A stretch of DNA of 64,000 nucleotides from an uncultured Lachnospiraceae bacterium. GTDB taxonomy: Bacteria; Bacillota; Clostridia; Lachnospirales; Lachnospiraceae. The position numbers and the translations under genes were made by a program. The first letter of the stretch is position 1, and each line of letters begins with the position of its first letter. The stretch spans positions 1 to 64,000 of the forward strand of contig CAKRVA010000001.1 of the NCBI GenBank assembly GCA_934408585.1, in the 5' to 3' direction. The notes under the pieces were generated by a model. That model had not been told where the DNA came from. It made no database searches and worked only from the letters and a program-made list of their open reading frames with translations. Positions 1-7,770 of this stretch are shown here, one piece after another.

Positions 1-20
1 AGCACAAATTTCATAGGCAC

Positions 21-57
21 TAAGAAAAAGACTCCGAGAAACGTAAGTTTCTCGGAG
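21..57 (-). terminator. Intrinsic terminator of the zinc-ribbon operon (minus strand)
   Basis: A perfect 11-bp stem (32-42 with 47-57) closed by a four-base GTAA loop is followed on the minus strand by a T-rich tract (31 down to 21). It lies just beyond the stop of the minus-strand gene ending at 115, so it most likely ends that operon. Confidence 0.85.
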
Positions 58-75
58 CACCTTGTCTACAGTCTG

Positions 76-102
76 AAAGGTTGTCGTATGACAACCTTTT
101 TT
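76..102 (+). terminator. Intrinsic terminator facing right (plus strand)
   Basis: A 10-bp stem (76-85 with 90-99) with a four-base loop runs into a T tract (97-102) on the plus strand. It probably ends a gene that lies left of the window and converges on the zinc-ribbon operon. Minus-strand transcripts must also pass through it, but on that strand no T-run follows the stem. Confidence 0.75.
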
Positions 103-114
103 CTATCTTATCTT

Positions 115-618
115 TTAATATATGGAACTCCAGTCATATTGGCTGATTGCTTCTTCAATCGCTCTCTGGATATCCGGACTGTTTGGAATAATTACATAAG
201 CAAAGATTACAAGAAACAGTGCAATCAGAAATCCGATAATACCAATAATCAATGCGGCAATTGCCAATCCCTTTTTTCCTTTTTTTCCTGCCAGGGAAAT
301 AATAGACAGTACGATTGCTGCTACTGATAAAATCAAAGCAAATACATCAAAATAACAACATAACAAGGACAAAATTGCTACAATCAAAGCAATGATTCCC
401 AACGCATTTGAGCCAGACTTCTTTGTTTCCGGTTGGCTTACTACCACCGGTCTTTCTCCCTGCATCGGCAAAACAACCGGTTGTGGCTGTGGCTGAACGG
501 CCTGCTGCGGCTCCTGTATCTCCTGCGGCTCTACTTTTATTTCAAGCTCAGAACCACAGTTGGAACAAAATTTGGACTGTTCTTCATTCGTTGCTCCACA
601 TTTGTTACATACTTTCAT
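115..618 (-). CDS. Zinc-ribbon, DUF4190-type membrane protein
   Basis: This 167-residue protein starts with a four-cysteine zinc ribbon (C4, C7, C18, C21) of the zinc_ribbon_2 type. A Gln/Pro-rich linker follows (about residues 28-65), and then two strongly hydrophobic segments separated by a short Gly/Lys turn (about 70-105 and 115-145), the pattern of DUF4190 proteins. The tail is short and acidic. The start has a strong ribosome binding site, AAAGGAGG, just upstream. It is the last gene of a three-gene minus-strand set with the DUF2752 and second zinc-ribbon genes. The function is unknown; the cytoplasmic ribbon with a membrane anchor suggests a sensing or scaffolding role, which is inference. 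Confidence 0.85.
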   Translation of the reverse strand: MKVCNKCGATNEEQSKFCSNCGSELEIKVEPQEIQEPQQAVQPQPQPVVLPMQGERPVVVSQPETKKSGSNALGIIALIVAILSLLCCYFDVFALILSVAAIVLSIISLAGKKGKKGLAIAALIIGIIGFLIALFLVIFAYVIIPNSPDIQRAIEEAISQYDWSSIY

Positions 619-630
619 GATACCCCTCCT

Positions 631-1083
631 TTATCCTGCATATTGGAATATAATTACCAGTTTTATAATCCATTGTAATAAAATTACCGCTACCAGTATA
701 TATGCATAGATTTGTACTGAAATCTCTTTTTTATATGTTTTTTTACTCCATTTCTTACGGTATAAATAATAAATCATAAAATGAAAATACAAAATAACTG
801 CCGTAAGAACTGCCGGATGATAACAAAAACTTCCAAAAAAGTGACCGCGAAACAGAAGAATCACTGCCCTTGTTCCTCCACAGCCAGCACATGGAATACC
901 GGTTTTTTCACGAAAAGAACACCTGGTAATTTCATTCGTATAATGGTAGCCCCATCTGGAAAACCAGACTCCCAGAACCGTTATGGGAATCAGACACCAT
1001 TTGCCTAATTTATAAATTGTCTCTTCTAAGCTACTGGATTTTTTCGTCATTTTAGAAATTGTAGTCCATTCCCATGTCGTCAT
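631..1083 (-). CDS. DUF2752 family membrane protein
   Basis: This 150-residue membrane protein carries the DUF2752 signature, a Cys-rich motif reading PCAGCGGTRA near residue 65, between hydrophobic segments; an earlier Cys lies in the sequence RCSF. About three transmembrane helices are predicted by eye. Its first 32 bases overlap the end of the upstream zinc-ribbon gene. A second ATG at 1050, directly after that gene's stop codon (TAAAATG), is an equally plausible coupled start and would give 139 residues; the longer start has a GGAAG six bases upstream. DUF2752 has no established function. It sits between two zinc-ribbon membrane proteins and is probably cotranscribed with them. Confidence 0.8.
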   Translation of the reverse strand: MTTWEWTTISKMTKKSSSLEETIYKLGKWCLIPITVLGVWFSRWGYHYTNEITRCSFREKTGIPCAGCGGTRAVILLFRGHFFGSFCYHPAVLTAVILYFHFMIYYLYRKKWSKKTYKKEISVQIYAYILVAVILLQWIIKLVIIFQYAG

Positions 1084-1723
1084 AGATTTCTTCCATTACA
1101 TCCTGGAAATCATTTCCAATACCACTGGAGGAATCCTGTGCAATTCCATAAAAAATAATACAACCAATCGTTCCAATAATTGCTACTCCACCACAAACAA
1201 TTCCTGCAATTGCCATTCCCTTATTACCAAATTTCTTAACAATTGCAATAATGCCTAAAACGATTGCGGCAATTGCTACTAAAATATTAAATCCACCAAA
1301 ACAACCACAACAGCCAGCCGGGCAACAAACGATTGAAACAATACCACAAACAAGTGCGGCAATTGCTACTCCCTGATTCCCATTATTTTCCGTTAAAGTC
1401 TCCGCAGAATAATATTGCTGTTGCTGCGGTTGTACATTTGCAGTTGTTACAGACTGCGTATATGTATTGGTCGTAGTTGCTTCTACCACCGGTGTTTCAG
1501 GCTGTGTTACAACCGGCTCCTCTACAACAGGTTCTGCTTCTACCTTAACCGGTTCTTCCACAACAGGCTCCTGCTGTACCTGATTTACAGGTTCTGCTTC
1601 AACCACTTCCGGTTCTGCAGCCGGTGCAGGTGCTGCTCCCAATTTTGTTCCACAGGAAACACAGAATTTTGAACTTGGTTCATTCTCTGCTCCACAAACA
1701 CTACAAAATACTTTTTGTTCCAT
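1052..1723 (-). CDS. Zinc-ribbon membrane protein with Glu/Val/Pro linker
   Basis: The protein has 223 residues. The N-terminus is a zinc ribbon with C7, C10, C21 and C24. Next comes a low-complexity Pro/Glu/Val/Thr/Gln-rich linker (about 30-115), and then two long hydrophobic blocks (about 118-155 and 160-198) rich in Gly, Ile, Ala and Cys, a DUF4190-like arrangement. The acidic tail is Asp/Met-rich. A run of cysteines inside the first membrane block (CCPAGCCGC) is unusual. The start has GAGAGGAG upstream and a near-consensus promoter at 1756-1784. It looks like the first gene of the three-gene operon. No function is known. Confidence 0.85.
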   Translation of the reverse strand: MEQKVFCSVCGAENEPSSKFCVSCGTKLGAAPAPAAEPEVVEAEPVNQVQQEPVVEEPVKVEAEPVVEEPVVTQPETPVVEATTTNTYTQSVTTANVQPQQQQYYSAETLTENNGNQGVAIAALVCGIVSIVCCPAGCCGCFGGFNILVAIAAIVLGIIAIVKKFGNKGMAIAGIVCGGVAIIGTIGCIIFYGIAQDSSSGIGNDFQDVMEEIYDDMGMDYNF

Positions 1724-1755
1724 GATAAAACTCCTCTCTTGAATTTAACAGTTTT

Positions 1756-1784
1756 ATTATACCGATTCCAATCAAAAATTACAA
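1756..1784 (-). promoter_or_regulatory. Sigma-A-type promoter of the zinc-ribbon operon
   Basis: On the minus strand TTGTAA (1779-1784) and a perfect TATAAT (1756-1761) are separated by 17 bases, about 30 bases ahead of the ribosome binding site of the gene starting at 1723. Confidence 0.7.
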
Positions 1785-1795
1785 TGTAAAAAAAT

Positions 1796-1830
1796 ATTTA
1801 CAAAAATGGGAGTGGAACATCCACTCCCAT
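1796..1830 (-). terminator. Intrinsic terminator after the GGGtGRT gene
   Basis: A 10-bp perfect stem (1806-1815 with 1821-1830) with a five-base loop is followed on the minus strand by a T-rich tract (1805 down to 1796). It lies 25 bases beyond the stop of the GGGtGRT gene and closes that two-gene unit. Confidence 0.85.
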
Positions 1831-1855
1831 AACATCATATTCTAAAATAAATTTT

Positions 1856-2866
1856 TTAGAACTTACCAGCTTTTGCTGCTTCCTCAATACTAACAGCAAC
1901 TGCAACAGTCATACCAACCATTGGGTTGTTTCCTGCACCGATTAATCCCATCATTTCTACGTGAGCCGGTACGGAAGAAGAACCTGCAAACTGTGCATCA
2001 GAGTGCATACGTCCCATAGTATCTGTCATACCATAGGATGCAGGACCTGCAGCCATGTTATCCGGATGAAGAGTACGTCCTGTACCACCACCAGATGCTA
2101 CAGAGAAGTATTTCTTACCCTGTTCGATACATTCTTTCTTATAAGTACCTGCTACCGGATGCTGGAATCTGGTTGGGTTGGTGGAGTTACCGGTAATGGA
2201 AACATCTACACCTTCCTTATGCATGATAGCAACACCTTCACAAACATCATTTGCACCATAGCAGTTAACTTTTGCACGAAGTCCTTCAGAATAAGACTTA
2301 CGGAATACTTCCTTAACTGTATTTGTATATGGATCGTATTCGGTTTCTACAAAAGTAAATCCATTAATTCTTGCAATAATCTGAGCAGCGTCTTTTCCAA
2401 GACCGTTTAAGATAACACGTAACGGTTTCTGACGAACCTTGTTTGCCTTCTCTGCGATACCGATAGCACCTTCAGCAGCTGCAAAGGATTCATGTCCTGC
2501 AAGGAATGCGAAACATTCTGTTTCTTCTTCCAAAAGCATCTTACCTAAATTACCATGTCCTAAACCTACCTTACGGGTATCTGCAACAGAACCAGGAATA
2601 CAGAATGCCTGAAGTCCTTCGCCGATTGCTGCAGCAGCTTCAGAAGCTTTTCTGCAGTCTTTCTTAATTGCAATTGCAGCACCGGTAATATATGCCCAGC
2701 ATGCATTTTCGAAGCAGATAGGCTGAATGCCCTTAACCATTGCATATACATCAAGGCCTGCATCTTTTGTAATCTTTTCAGCTTCTTCAAGAGAAGCGAT
2801 TCCATAGCTATTTAATACAGAATTGATTTTGTCAATTCGTCTTTCATATGATTCAAATAAAGCCAT
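1856..2866 (-). CDS. GGGtGRT family protein
   Basis: This 336-residue soluble protein contains the signature that names its Pfam family: a Gly-rich GGGTGRT motif near residue 265, followed by LHPDN. Other conserved-looking stretches are GHGNLGKML and FAGSSSVPAHVEMMG near the C-terminus. No membrane segment or signal peptide is seen. The family has no assigned biochemical function that I know of. The gene is 20 bases downstream of a NifU-like scaffold gene, so a link to iron-sulfur or metal chemistry is a reasonable inference. The start is supported by GAGGAGG eight bases upstream, and a strong terminator follows. Confidence 0.9.
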   Translation of the reverse strand: MALFESYERRIDKINSVLNSYGIASLEEAEKITKDAGLDVYAMVKGIQPICFENACWAYITGAAIAIKKDCRKASEAAAAIGEGLQAFCIPGSVADTRKVGLGHGNLGKMLLEEETECFAFLAGHESFAAAEGAIGIAEKANKVRQKPLRVILNGLGKDAAQIIARINGFTFVETEYDPYTNTVKEVFRKSYSEGLRAKVNCYGANDVCEGVAIMHKEGVDVSITGNSTNPTRFQHPVAGTYKKECIEQGKKYFSVASGGGTGRTLHPDNMAAGPASYGMTDTMGRMHSDAQFAGSSSVPAHVEMMGLIGAGNNPMVGMTVAVAVSIEEAAKAGKF

Positions 2867-2886
2867 TCTAATATCCTCCTCTTTAC

Positions 2887-3591
2887 TTATTTCAGTTCTT
2901 CATCTGTTCTAGGGTCAATAATCTTAACGGCATCAGCAACACGTCCGTACTGTCCGCTTGCTTTTTCGTAAGCTGTTGTAGGGTCATCACCCTTCTTGAT
3001 AAAGTCAGTCATCTTACCAAGGCTTACGAACTTGTAACCGATAATCTGGTCTTCTGCATCAAGTGCGATACCAGTAACATAACCTTCTGCCATTTCAAGA
3101 TAACGAGGACCTTTCTTCAAAGTACCATACATAGTACCAACCTGGCTTCTTAATCCCTTACCTAAGTCTTCCAGACCTGCTCCAATCGGAAGTCCTTCTT
3201 CAGAGAATGCACTCTGTGTTCTTCCGTAAACGATCTGTAAGAATAATTCTCTCATTGCAGTATTGATTGCATCGCAAACAAGGTCTGTATTCAATGCTTC
3301 CAATACAGTTCTTCCAGGAAGAATTTCAGCTGCCATTGCAGCAGAATGAGTCATACCGGAACATCCAATGGTTTCTACCAATGCTTCCTGAATAATACCT
3401 TCCTTTACATTAAGTGTCAGTTTGCAGGCACCCTGCTGTGGTGCACACCAGCCAACACCATGTGTAAGACCGGAAATGTCTTTGACATCTTTTGCTTTTA
3501 CCCATTTTGCTTCTTCTGGAATTGGTGCACATCCATGGTTTACGCCCTGGGCAACTGTACACATTTCTTCAACTTCTTTTGAATAAATCAT
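2887..3591 (-). CDS. Iron-sulfur cluster assembly scaffold, NifU/IscU-like
   Basis: In IscU/NifU proteins this fold holds a nascent Fe-S cluster on three cysteines. Here two of them align well: C56 in a QGACKL motif and C77 in TIGCSGM. The region where IscU has its third ligand (usually in a LHC motif) has no cysteine, though C11, C21, C49 and C106 could substitute. The protein is 234 residues, longer than IscU, with a C-terminal extension from about residue 110. I chose the ATG at 3591 because AAAGGAG precedes it. A longer in-frame ATG at 3642 has no ribosome binding site and falls inside the predicted -35 box. It is cotranscribed with the GGGtGRT gene. Confidence 0.85.
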   Translation of the reverse strand: MIYSKEVEEMCTVAQGVNHGCAPIPEEAKWVKAKDVKDISGLTHGVGWCAPQQGACKLTLNVKEGIIQEALVETIGCSGMTHSAAMAAEILPGRTVLEALNTDLVCDAINTAMRELFLQIVYGRTQSAFSEEGLPIGAGLEDLGKGLRSQVGTMYGTLKKGPRYLEMAEGYVTGIALDAEDQIIGYKFVSLGKMTDFIKKGDDPTTAYEKASGQYGRVADAVKIIDPRTDEELK

Positions 3592-3616
3592 GTGAAAACT
3601 CCTTTCAATTATGTAG

Positions 3617-3644
3617 ATTATCTTTATTAACAAAACATCCACAA
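3617..3644 (-). promoter_or_regulatory. Promoter of the NifU-like/GGGtGRT operon
   Basis: On the minus strand TTGTGG (3639-3644) and GATAAT (3617-3622) are 16 bases apart, about 15 bases ahead of the AAAGGAG site. The match is moderate. Confidence 0.45.
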
Positions 3645-3647
3645 ACC

Positions 3648-3667
3648 TTGTGAATATTTTGTCACAA
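3648..3667. promoter_or_regulatory. Perfect inverted repeat, possible operator
   Basis: TTGTGA and TCACAA flank an 8-base spacer, immediately upstream of the predicted -35 box of the NifU-like operon. The half-sites resemble those of the redox repressor Rex and of Crp/Fnr regulators, but both usually have a 6-base (or shorter) spacer, so the regulator cannot be named. Confidence 0.4.
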
Positions 3668-3704
3668 TCGCAACTATTATTTTCGCATATAATGTCGAAA
3701 AAAT

Positions 3705-4370
3705 CTAGTCCTTTTTCACAATTTCTCCCTGCTTTTTATAGATGCATGAAGCAGGGATACATCCCCTGACACAACTGGTCGGGTAAACATTTGTATTTCT
3801 TCCGACAACCGTTCCCGGATTCAATACCGTATTACAACCAATATCAGCGCCATCTCCGAGCATTGCACCCATTTTCTTTAATCCGGTTTCGATCTTTTGA
3901 TTTTCATACTTTATAACTACAAGTGTTTTATCACTTTTTACATTGGAGGTAATCGCTCCTGCTCCCATATGGGATTTGTACCCGAGAATACTATCCCCAA
4001 CATAGTTATAATGGGGCACCTGTACCTTATTAAACAAAACCACATTTTTTAATTCGGTAGAATTACCAACAACGGCACCTTTTCCCACAATTGCATTGCC
4101 TCTGATAAATGCACAGTGGCGGATTTCTGCATCTTCGTCAATAATTGCCGGTCCATGAATGTATGCAGTCCGTGCTATCTTTGCACTTTTTGCAACCCAC
4201 ACATGTTCTTCCACTTCTGTAAAAATCTCCGTAGGAAGTTTCTTTCCAAGCTCCAGAATAAAATCTCCGATTCGTGGCAAAACCTCCCAGGGATATACTG
4301 CTTCGGCAAATAATGCATCGGCAATTGTTTCATTCAATGTGTATAAATGCTCAATGGTAAACTGTTCCAT
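3705..4370 (-). CDS. Left-handed beta-helix (hexapeptide-repeat) protein, GlmU-like C-terminal type
   Basis: The 221-residue protein has hexapeptide-type repeats from about residue 60 to 200 (for example AKSAKIARTAYIHG and GAMLGDGADIGCNT), which form a left-handed beta-helix. It resembles the acetyltransferase half of UDP-GlcNAc pyrophosphorylase/GlmU-like proteins, but the nucleotidyltransferase half is absent. The first 55 residues form a short helical N-terminal part. The substrate is unknown. It starts two bases after the topB stop and is probably translated from the same transcript, with only a weak G-rich ribosome binding site inside the topB end. It could be a sugar-nucleotide or acyl transferase, or a structural homologue. 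Confidence 0.75.
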   Translation of the reverse strand: MEQFTIEHLYTLNETIADALFAEAVYPWEVLPRIGDFILELGKKLPTEIFTEVEEHVWVAKSAKIARTAYIHGPAIIDEDAEIRHCAFIRGNAIVGKGAVVGNSTELKNVVLFNKVQVPHYNYVGDSILGYKSHMGAGAITSNVKSDKTLVVIKYENQKIETGLKKMGAMLGDGADIGCNTVLNPGTVVGRNTNVYPTSCVRGCIPASCIYKKQGEIVKKD

Positions 4371-4372
4371 AA

Positions 4373-6400
4373 TTATTTACCCCCGGTTTTATAATTACTA
4401 GCTGCTTTCTGAAATTGTCTGTTCAGCATGGACTGGTTATTCATCTGTTTTACAATATTGGTCCTGCGGCTCACAAAATCATCCAGCTTTTTCATATACT
4501 CTTCTTCGGTAATAGTACCTTCCGCCACCATGGTCAACCCTTTTTCCCAGCTCGCCGTCAGTTTCGGGTCCAGCAACGGTTTAATTGACTGTGCCACTAC
4601 CTCATAAATCATCTCTCCCAACAAGGTAGGCGTTATAATCTGTGTTTTTTTATTTAAGGAAAGATATTTTATATGAATCAGTTTTTTCAATATTTCGGCT
4701 CTTGTTGCAGACGTTCCGATTCCGCTTCCCTTAATCTGGGCACGAAGTTCTTCATCTTCAATAAGCTGTCCTGCATTTTCCATGGCAAGAATTATCGTAC
4801 CGGAATTATATCGTTTCGGAGGAGACGTTTCTCCTTCTTTTATCTGAACATCCGTAACCGGCAGTTCCGTACCCTTTTTCAGCTGGTGCAAAAACGCCAT
4901 AAGGGATGCATCCAGATTCTGCTCTCCGCCATCTTCCTCTTTGCCGCTTTCTTCCGCACTTTCACCTTCGTCCTTTTTCTTCCGGAAAGAATATCGGATT
5001 GCCTGAAGATATCCTTCCTCTTCAAGCACCTTGAAATTTGCGAAGAAATATTCTCCCTTTGACTGTACGCAAAGGGAAACCTTGCGATATACTGCCGCCG
5101 GCAAAAATATACTGAGAAATCTGCGGACAATCAGTTCATAAACCTTTGCAGATGTCGGATGCAAAGAATTCAGGTTATTTAATCCCTGACCGGTCGGAAT
5201 AATCGCATAGTGGTCTGTAATCTGCTTATCGTTCACATATCTCGTTTTTGCAATTCCCTTATAAGAACCGGATTGTAAAATTCCATTGGTCAGTTCTCTG
5301 ACCATTTGAAAATTGAGCAATCCCCGCAGGTTTTTATCAATTTCCTTGGCAACTGCCGTTGATAATACTCTCGCATCGGTTCTTGGATACGTTGTCATTT
5401 TCTTTTCATATAATTCCTGTACAATACGCAGTGTTTCATCCGGACTGATTTTAAAGAACTTGGAGCAGTCATTCTGGAGCTCTGCCAGATTATACAACAG
5501 CGGCGCATTCTTATTTTCTTTTTTCTTCTCTACCGAATGCACGGTTGCAGTCATTGGTGGCTGTAATAGTCTGTTCTGCAATTCTTCTGCATGAATCCGT
5601 TCTTTAAATCCATTTTCTTTATATAGTAACGGTGATTTCTCGTACGCCGAGCCTTCGACTGCGCGCCACTCACATTCACAGTTACGATCCTGCAAAGAAA
5701 CGGTCGCCATGATACGGTAAAAAGGAGTTTTTACGAACTCCCGGATTTCCCGTTCCCTGTTCACTACCATTCCAAGTACGCAGGTCATGACACGTCCGAC
5801 ACTCACAACTGCACGATCTATTTTTAAATAATTTTTTACAGAATTTCCATATTTTAAAGTTAATACCCTGGAAAAATTAATTCCCATAAGATAATCTTCT
5901 TTTGCCCGTAAATATGCTGCGGCACATAGATTATCATATTCCGATAAATCTTTTGCTTCACGGATTCCTCTTTTAATTTCTTCTTCGGTCTGCGAATCAA
6001 TCCAGACACGACGTCGTTCCTTTCCATGTACATTTGCCTGCTTTTCTACCAGACGATAAATGTATTCTCCTTCTCGTCCCGAGTCGGTACAGACATAAAT
6101 GGTATCGACATCCTCTCTGTTTAACAACGTGCTGACCGTCATGAACTGTTTTTTTACCGCGTCAATAACTTCATATTTAAATTCGGTCGGAATAAACGGA
6201 ATAGTATCCAATGACCATCTTTTATACTTTTCATCATAAGCCTCCGGATAGCTCATCGTTACCAGATGTCCCACACACCAGGTAATAACTGCTTCTTCGG
6301 ATTCCATATATCCGTCCTTATTGCTCGCATGAATCTGCAGTGCCTTTGCAAATTCACGTGCAACACTTGGTTTTTCCGCAATGAATAAACTTTTTCCCAT
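4373..6400 (-). CDS. topB: DNA topoisomerase III (type IA)
   Basis: Type IA topoisomerases cut one DNA strand through a tyrosine and pass the other strand, which resolves recombination and replication intermediates. The Toprim domain is visible at the N-terminus (EKPSVA at about 9-14 and the DSGREGEYI acidic motif at about 106-114). The catalytic tyrosine lies in TTYPRTDAR at Y338. The GIGTSATRA motif follows near residue 560. At 675 residues it is within the usual range but has no C-terminal zinc fingers. Its ATG overlaps the stop codon of the upstream ATPase gene by one base (TAATG), which implies translational coupling. Confidence 0.95.
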   Translation of the reverse strand: MGKSLFIAEKPSVAREFAKALQIHASNKDGYMESEEAVITWCVGHLVTMSYPEAYDEKYKRWSLDTIPFIPTEFKYEVIDAVKKQFMTVSTLLNREDVDTIYVCTDSGREGEYIYRLVEKQANVHGKERRRVWIDSQTEEEIKRGIREAKDLSEYDNLCAAAYLRAKEDYLMGINFSRVLTLKYGNSVKNYLKIDRAVVSVGRVMTCVLGMVVNREREIREFVKTPFYRIMATVSLQDRNCECEWRAVEGSAYEKSPLLYKENGFKERIHAEELQNRLLQPPMTATVHSVEKKKENKNAPLLYNLAELQNDCSKFFKISPDETLRIVQELYEKKMTTYPRTDARVLSTAVAKEIDKNLRGLLNFQMVRELTNGILQSGSYKGIAKTRYVNDKQITDHYAIIPTGQGLNNLNSLHPTSAKVYELIVRRFLSIFLPAAVYRKVSLCVQSKGEYFFANFKVLEEEGYLQAIRYSFRKKKDEGESAEESGKEEDGGEQNLDASLMAFLHQLKKGTELPVTDVQIKEGETSPPKRYNSGTIILAMENAGQLIEDEELRAQIKGSGIGTSATRAEILKKLIHIKYLSLNKKTQIITPTLLGEMIYEVVAQSIKPLLDPKLTASWEKGLTMVAEGTITEEEYMKKLDDFVSRRTNIVKQMNNQSMLNRQFQKAASNYKTGGK

Positions 6401-7764
6401 TACATATCGTCCAAACTGATTAATTTAAGATTTTGCTTTACCTTCGCTTCCAGATTCAGCTTTTCATCAAAGCGCCGTACCGAAAACAGATACACGTAAT
6501 CCACTTTGATTTTTGCTTTCTCTGCACAAAACAGCAGCCATTCATAATCATCATACCGCATCATGGGTTTATCCCAGTTGCAGATACCAACAATCGTATC
6601 GCCCTTTTCATTTTGTGCAATTACATCGATATTTCCAAGCTTTCCAACCCACTCGCCTATCCGGTCAATTTCAATCGGCAGCTGATTCCATTTACTCCAC
6701 TTCTCGATATGCTGCTTACATACTGTTTTAAAGTATTCCGCTACGTAAGTCTTAAAGGACGGTGCAATAAATTTCTTATAAAACTCCGCCGGCTGCAATT
6801 GTTCCAGATTACTGATATTCGGATATATAAATTTAAAATAAAAATGTACAAAGTGATTGCTGATGCGATAGATTCCCTTTTGGGTATTTGCTTTTCCTTC
6901 GGTATCATAGGAAAAGACCTTCTCAACAAGCTCCAGTTCCATAAGATTTTTCAGATATACGCTGATTTTCGCCCTTGAAAACTCTGTATGCAGGTAAAGG
7001 TCATTTAATTTGTGGTTTCCTGCTGCAATTGATGCAAGAATCGTATTATACACACCGGTTTCCCGAAGTTCCTCTTCGACAATCCGTTGTCCTTCCCCAT
7101 ATAAGAACGTGTTTCTGTCCAAAATATATTTGCAGATATTTTCCCGGATGGAAAGCTTATCATTAAAATGCATCCATAAGCCGGGAATTCCGCCAAGCAC
7201 CGCATATGCTTCAATACACTGTTCCATAGAAAAACCGGGGAAAAATTCCAGCATCTGTTCAAATCCCAACTCTTTGATTTTCAAAAAACCGGACAATTCA
7301 TAAGCTGCTTCCCCGATTTTATTTACCATGCTGTTTTCTACCCAGCCAATCGAAGAACTGCAAAGAATTACCATCACATGAGAGCTTTGCCAATAACTAT
7401 GGACGAAATTAATCAGTTCTTTCATAAAATCATCACTGGATTTCACAATATTCTGAAACTCATCAATAATGATTACTTTCTTGCCCTGTTCTCCATTTAA
7501 AAGGGATTTAAAAATATCTGTAAACGTTGGATATTTTAAGACCTTAATCTCTTTATTGCCAAGTTCTCTTCCCCACTGATATCGCTGCTCCCGGTCAGAC
7601 GCGGAACGGGCACAATAATAGTAACATGGTTTATCCTGAACAAACTGTCTTAGAAAACTCGTTTTCCCAATATTCTTTTCCCCGTAAACCACCATAATCT
7701 GGCTTCCTTCACGGTCATAATATGTATTTAAATATTTTAATTCTGACGTACGTCCCAAAAACAT
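6400..7764 (-). CDS. AAA-type ATPase of the archaeal ATPase/DUF234 family
   Basis: This 454-residue protein has a P-loop at residues 28-36 (GEKNIGKTS) and a Walker B motif reading VIIIDEFQN near residue 98, followed by a lid region. The C-terminal third carries a DUF234-like nuclease-fold segment (residues about 330-445), with an Asp in NIDVIAQNEKGD and a following WDKP segment. Proteins of this family are STAND-like ATPases of poorly known function, often described as defence- or DNA-associated. It overlaps topB by one base and follows the EAL gene by six bases, with its ribosome binding site inside that gene's end. A functional link to topB is inference. Confidence 0.8.
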   Translation of the reverse strand: MFLGRTSELKYLNTYYDREGSQIMVVYGEKNIGKTSFLRQFVQDKPCYYYCARSASDREQRYQWGRELGNKEIKVLKYPTFTDIFKSLLNGEQGKKVIIIDEFQNIVKSSDDFMKELINFVHSYWQSSHVMVILCSSSIGWVENSMVNKIGEAAYELSGFLKIKELGFEQMLEFFPGFSMEQCIEAYAVLGGIPGLWMHFNDKLSIRENICKYILDRNTFLYGEGQRIVEEELRETGVYNTILASIAAGNHKLNDLYLHTEFSRAKISVYLKNLMELELVEKVFSYDTEGKANTQKGIYRISNHFVHFYFKFIYPNISNLEQLQPAEFYKKFIAPSFKTYVAEYFKTVCKQHIEKWSKWNQLPIEIDRIGEWVGKLGNIDVIAQNEKGDTIVGICNWDKPMMRYDDYEWLLFCAEKAKIKVDYVYLFSVRRFDEKLNLEAKVKQNLKLISLDDM

Positions 7765-7770
7765 TATTGA

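Noticed and set aside
88..327. Plus-strand reading frame of 79 codons near the left edge
   Set aside because: It starts inside a terminator hairpin, runs antisense to the zinc-ribbon gene, and has no ribosome binding site or known motif.
3592..3642. Upstream extension of the NifU-like gene to an ATG at 3642
   Set aside because: It has no ribosome binding site and would place the start inside the predicted -35 box; the ATG at 3591 has AAAGGAG in front.
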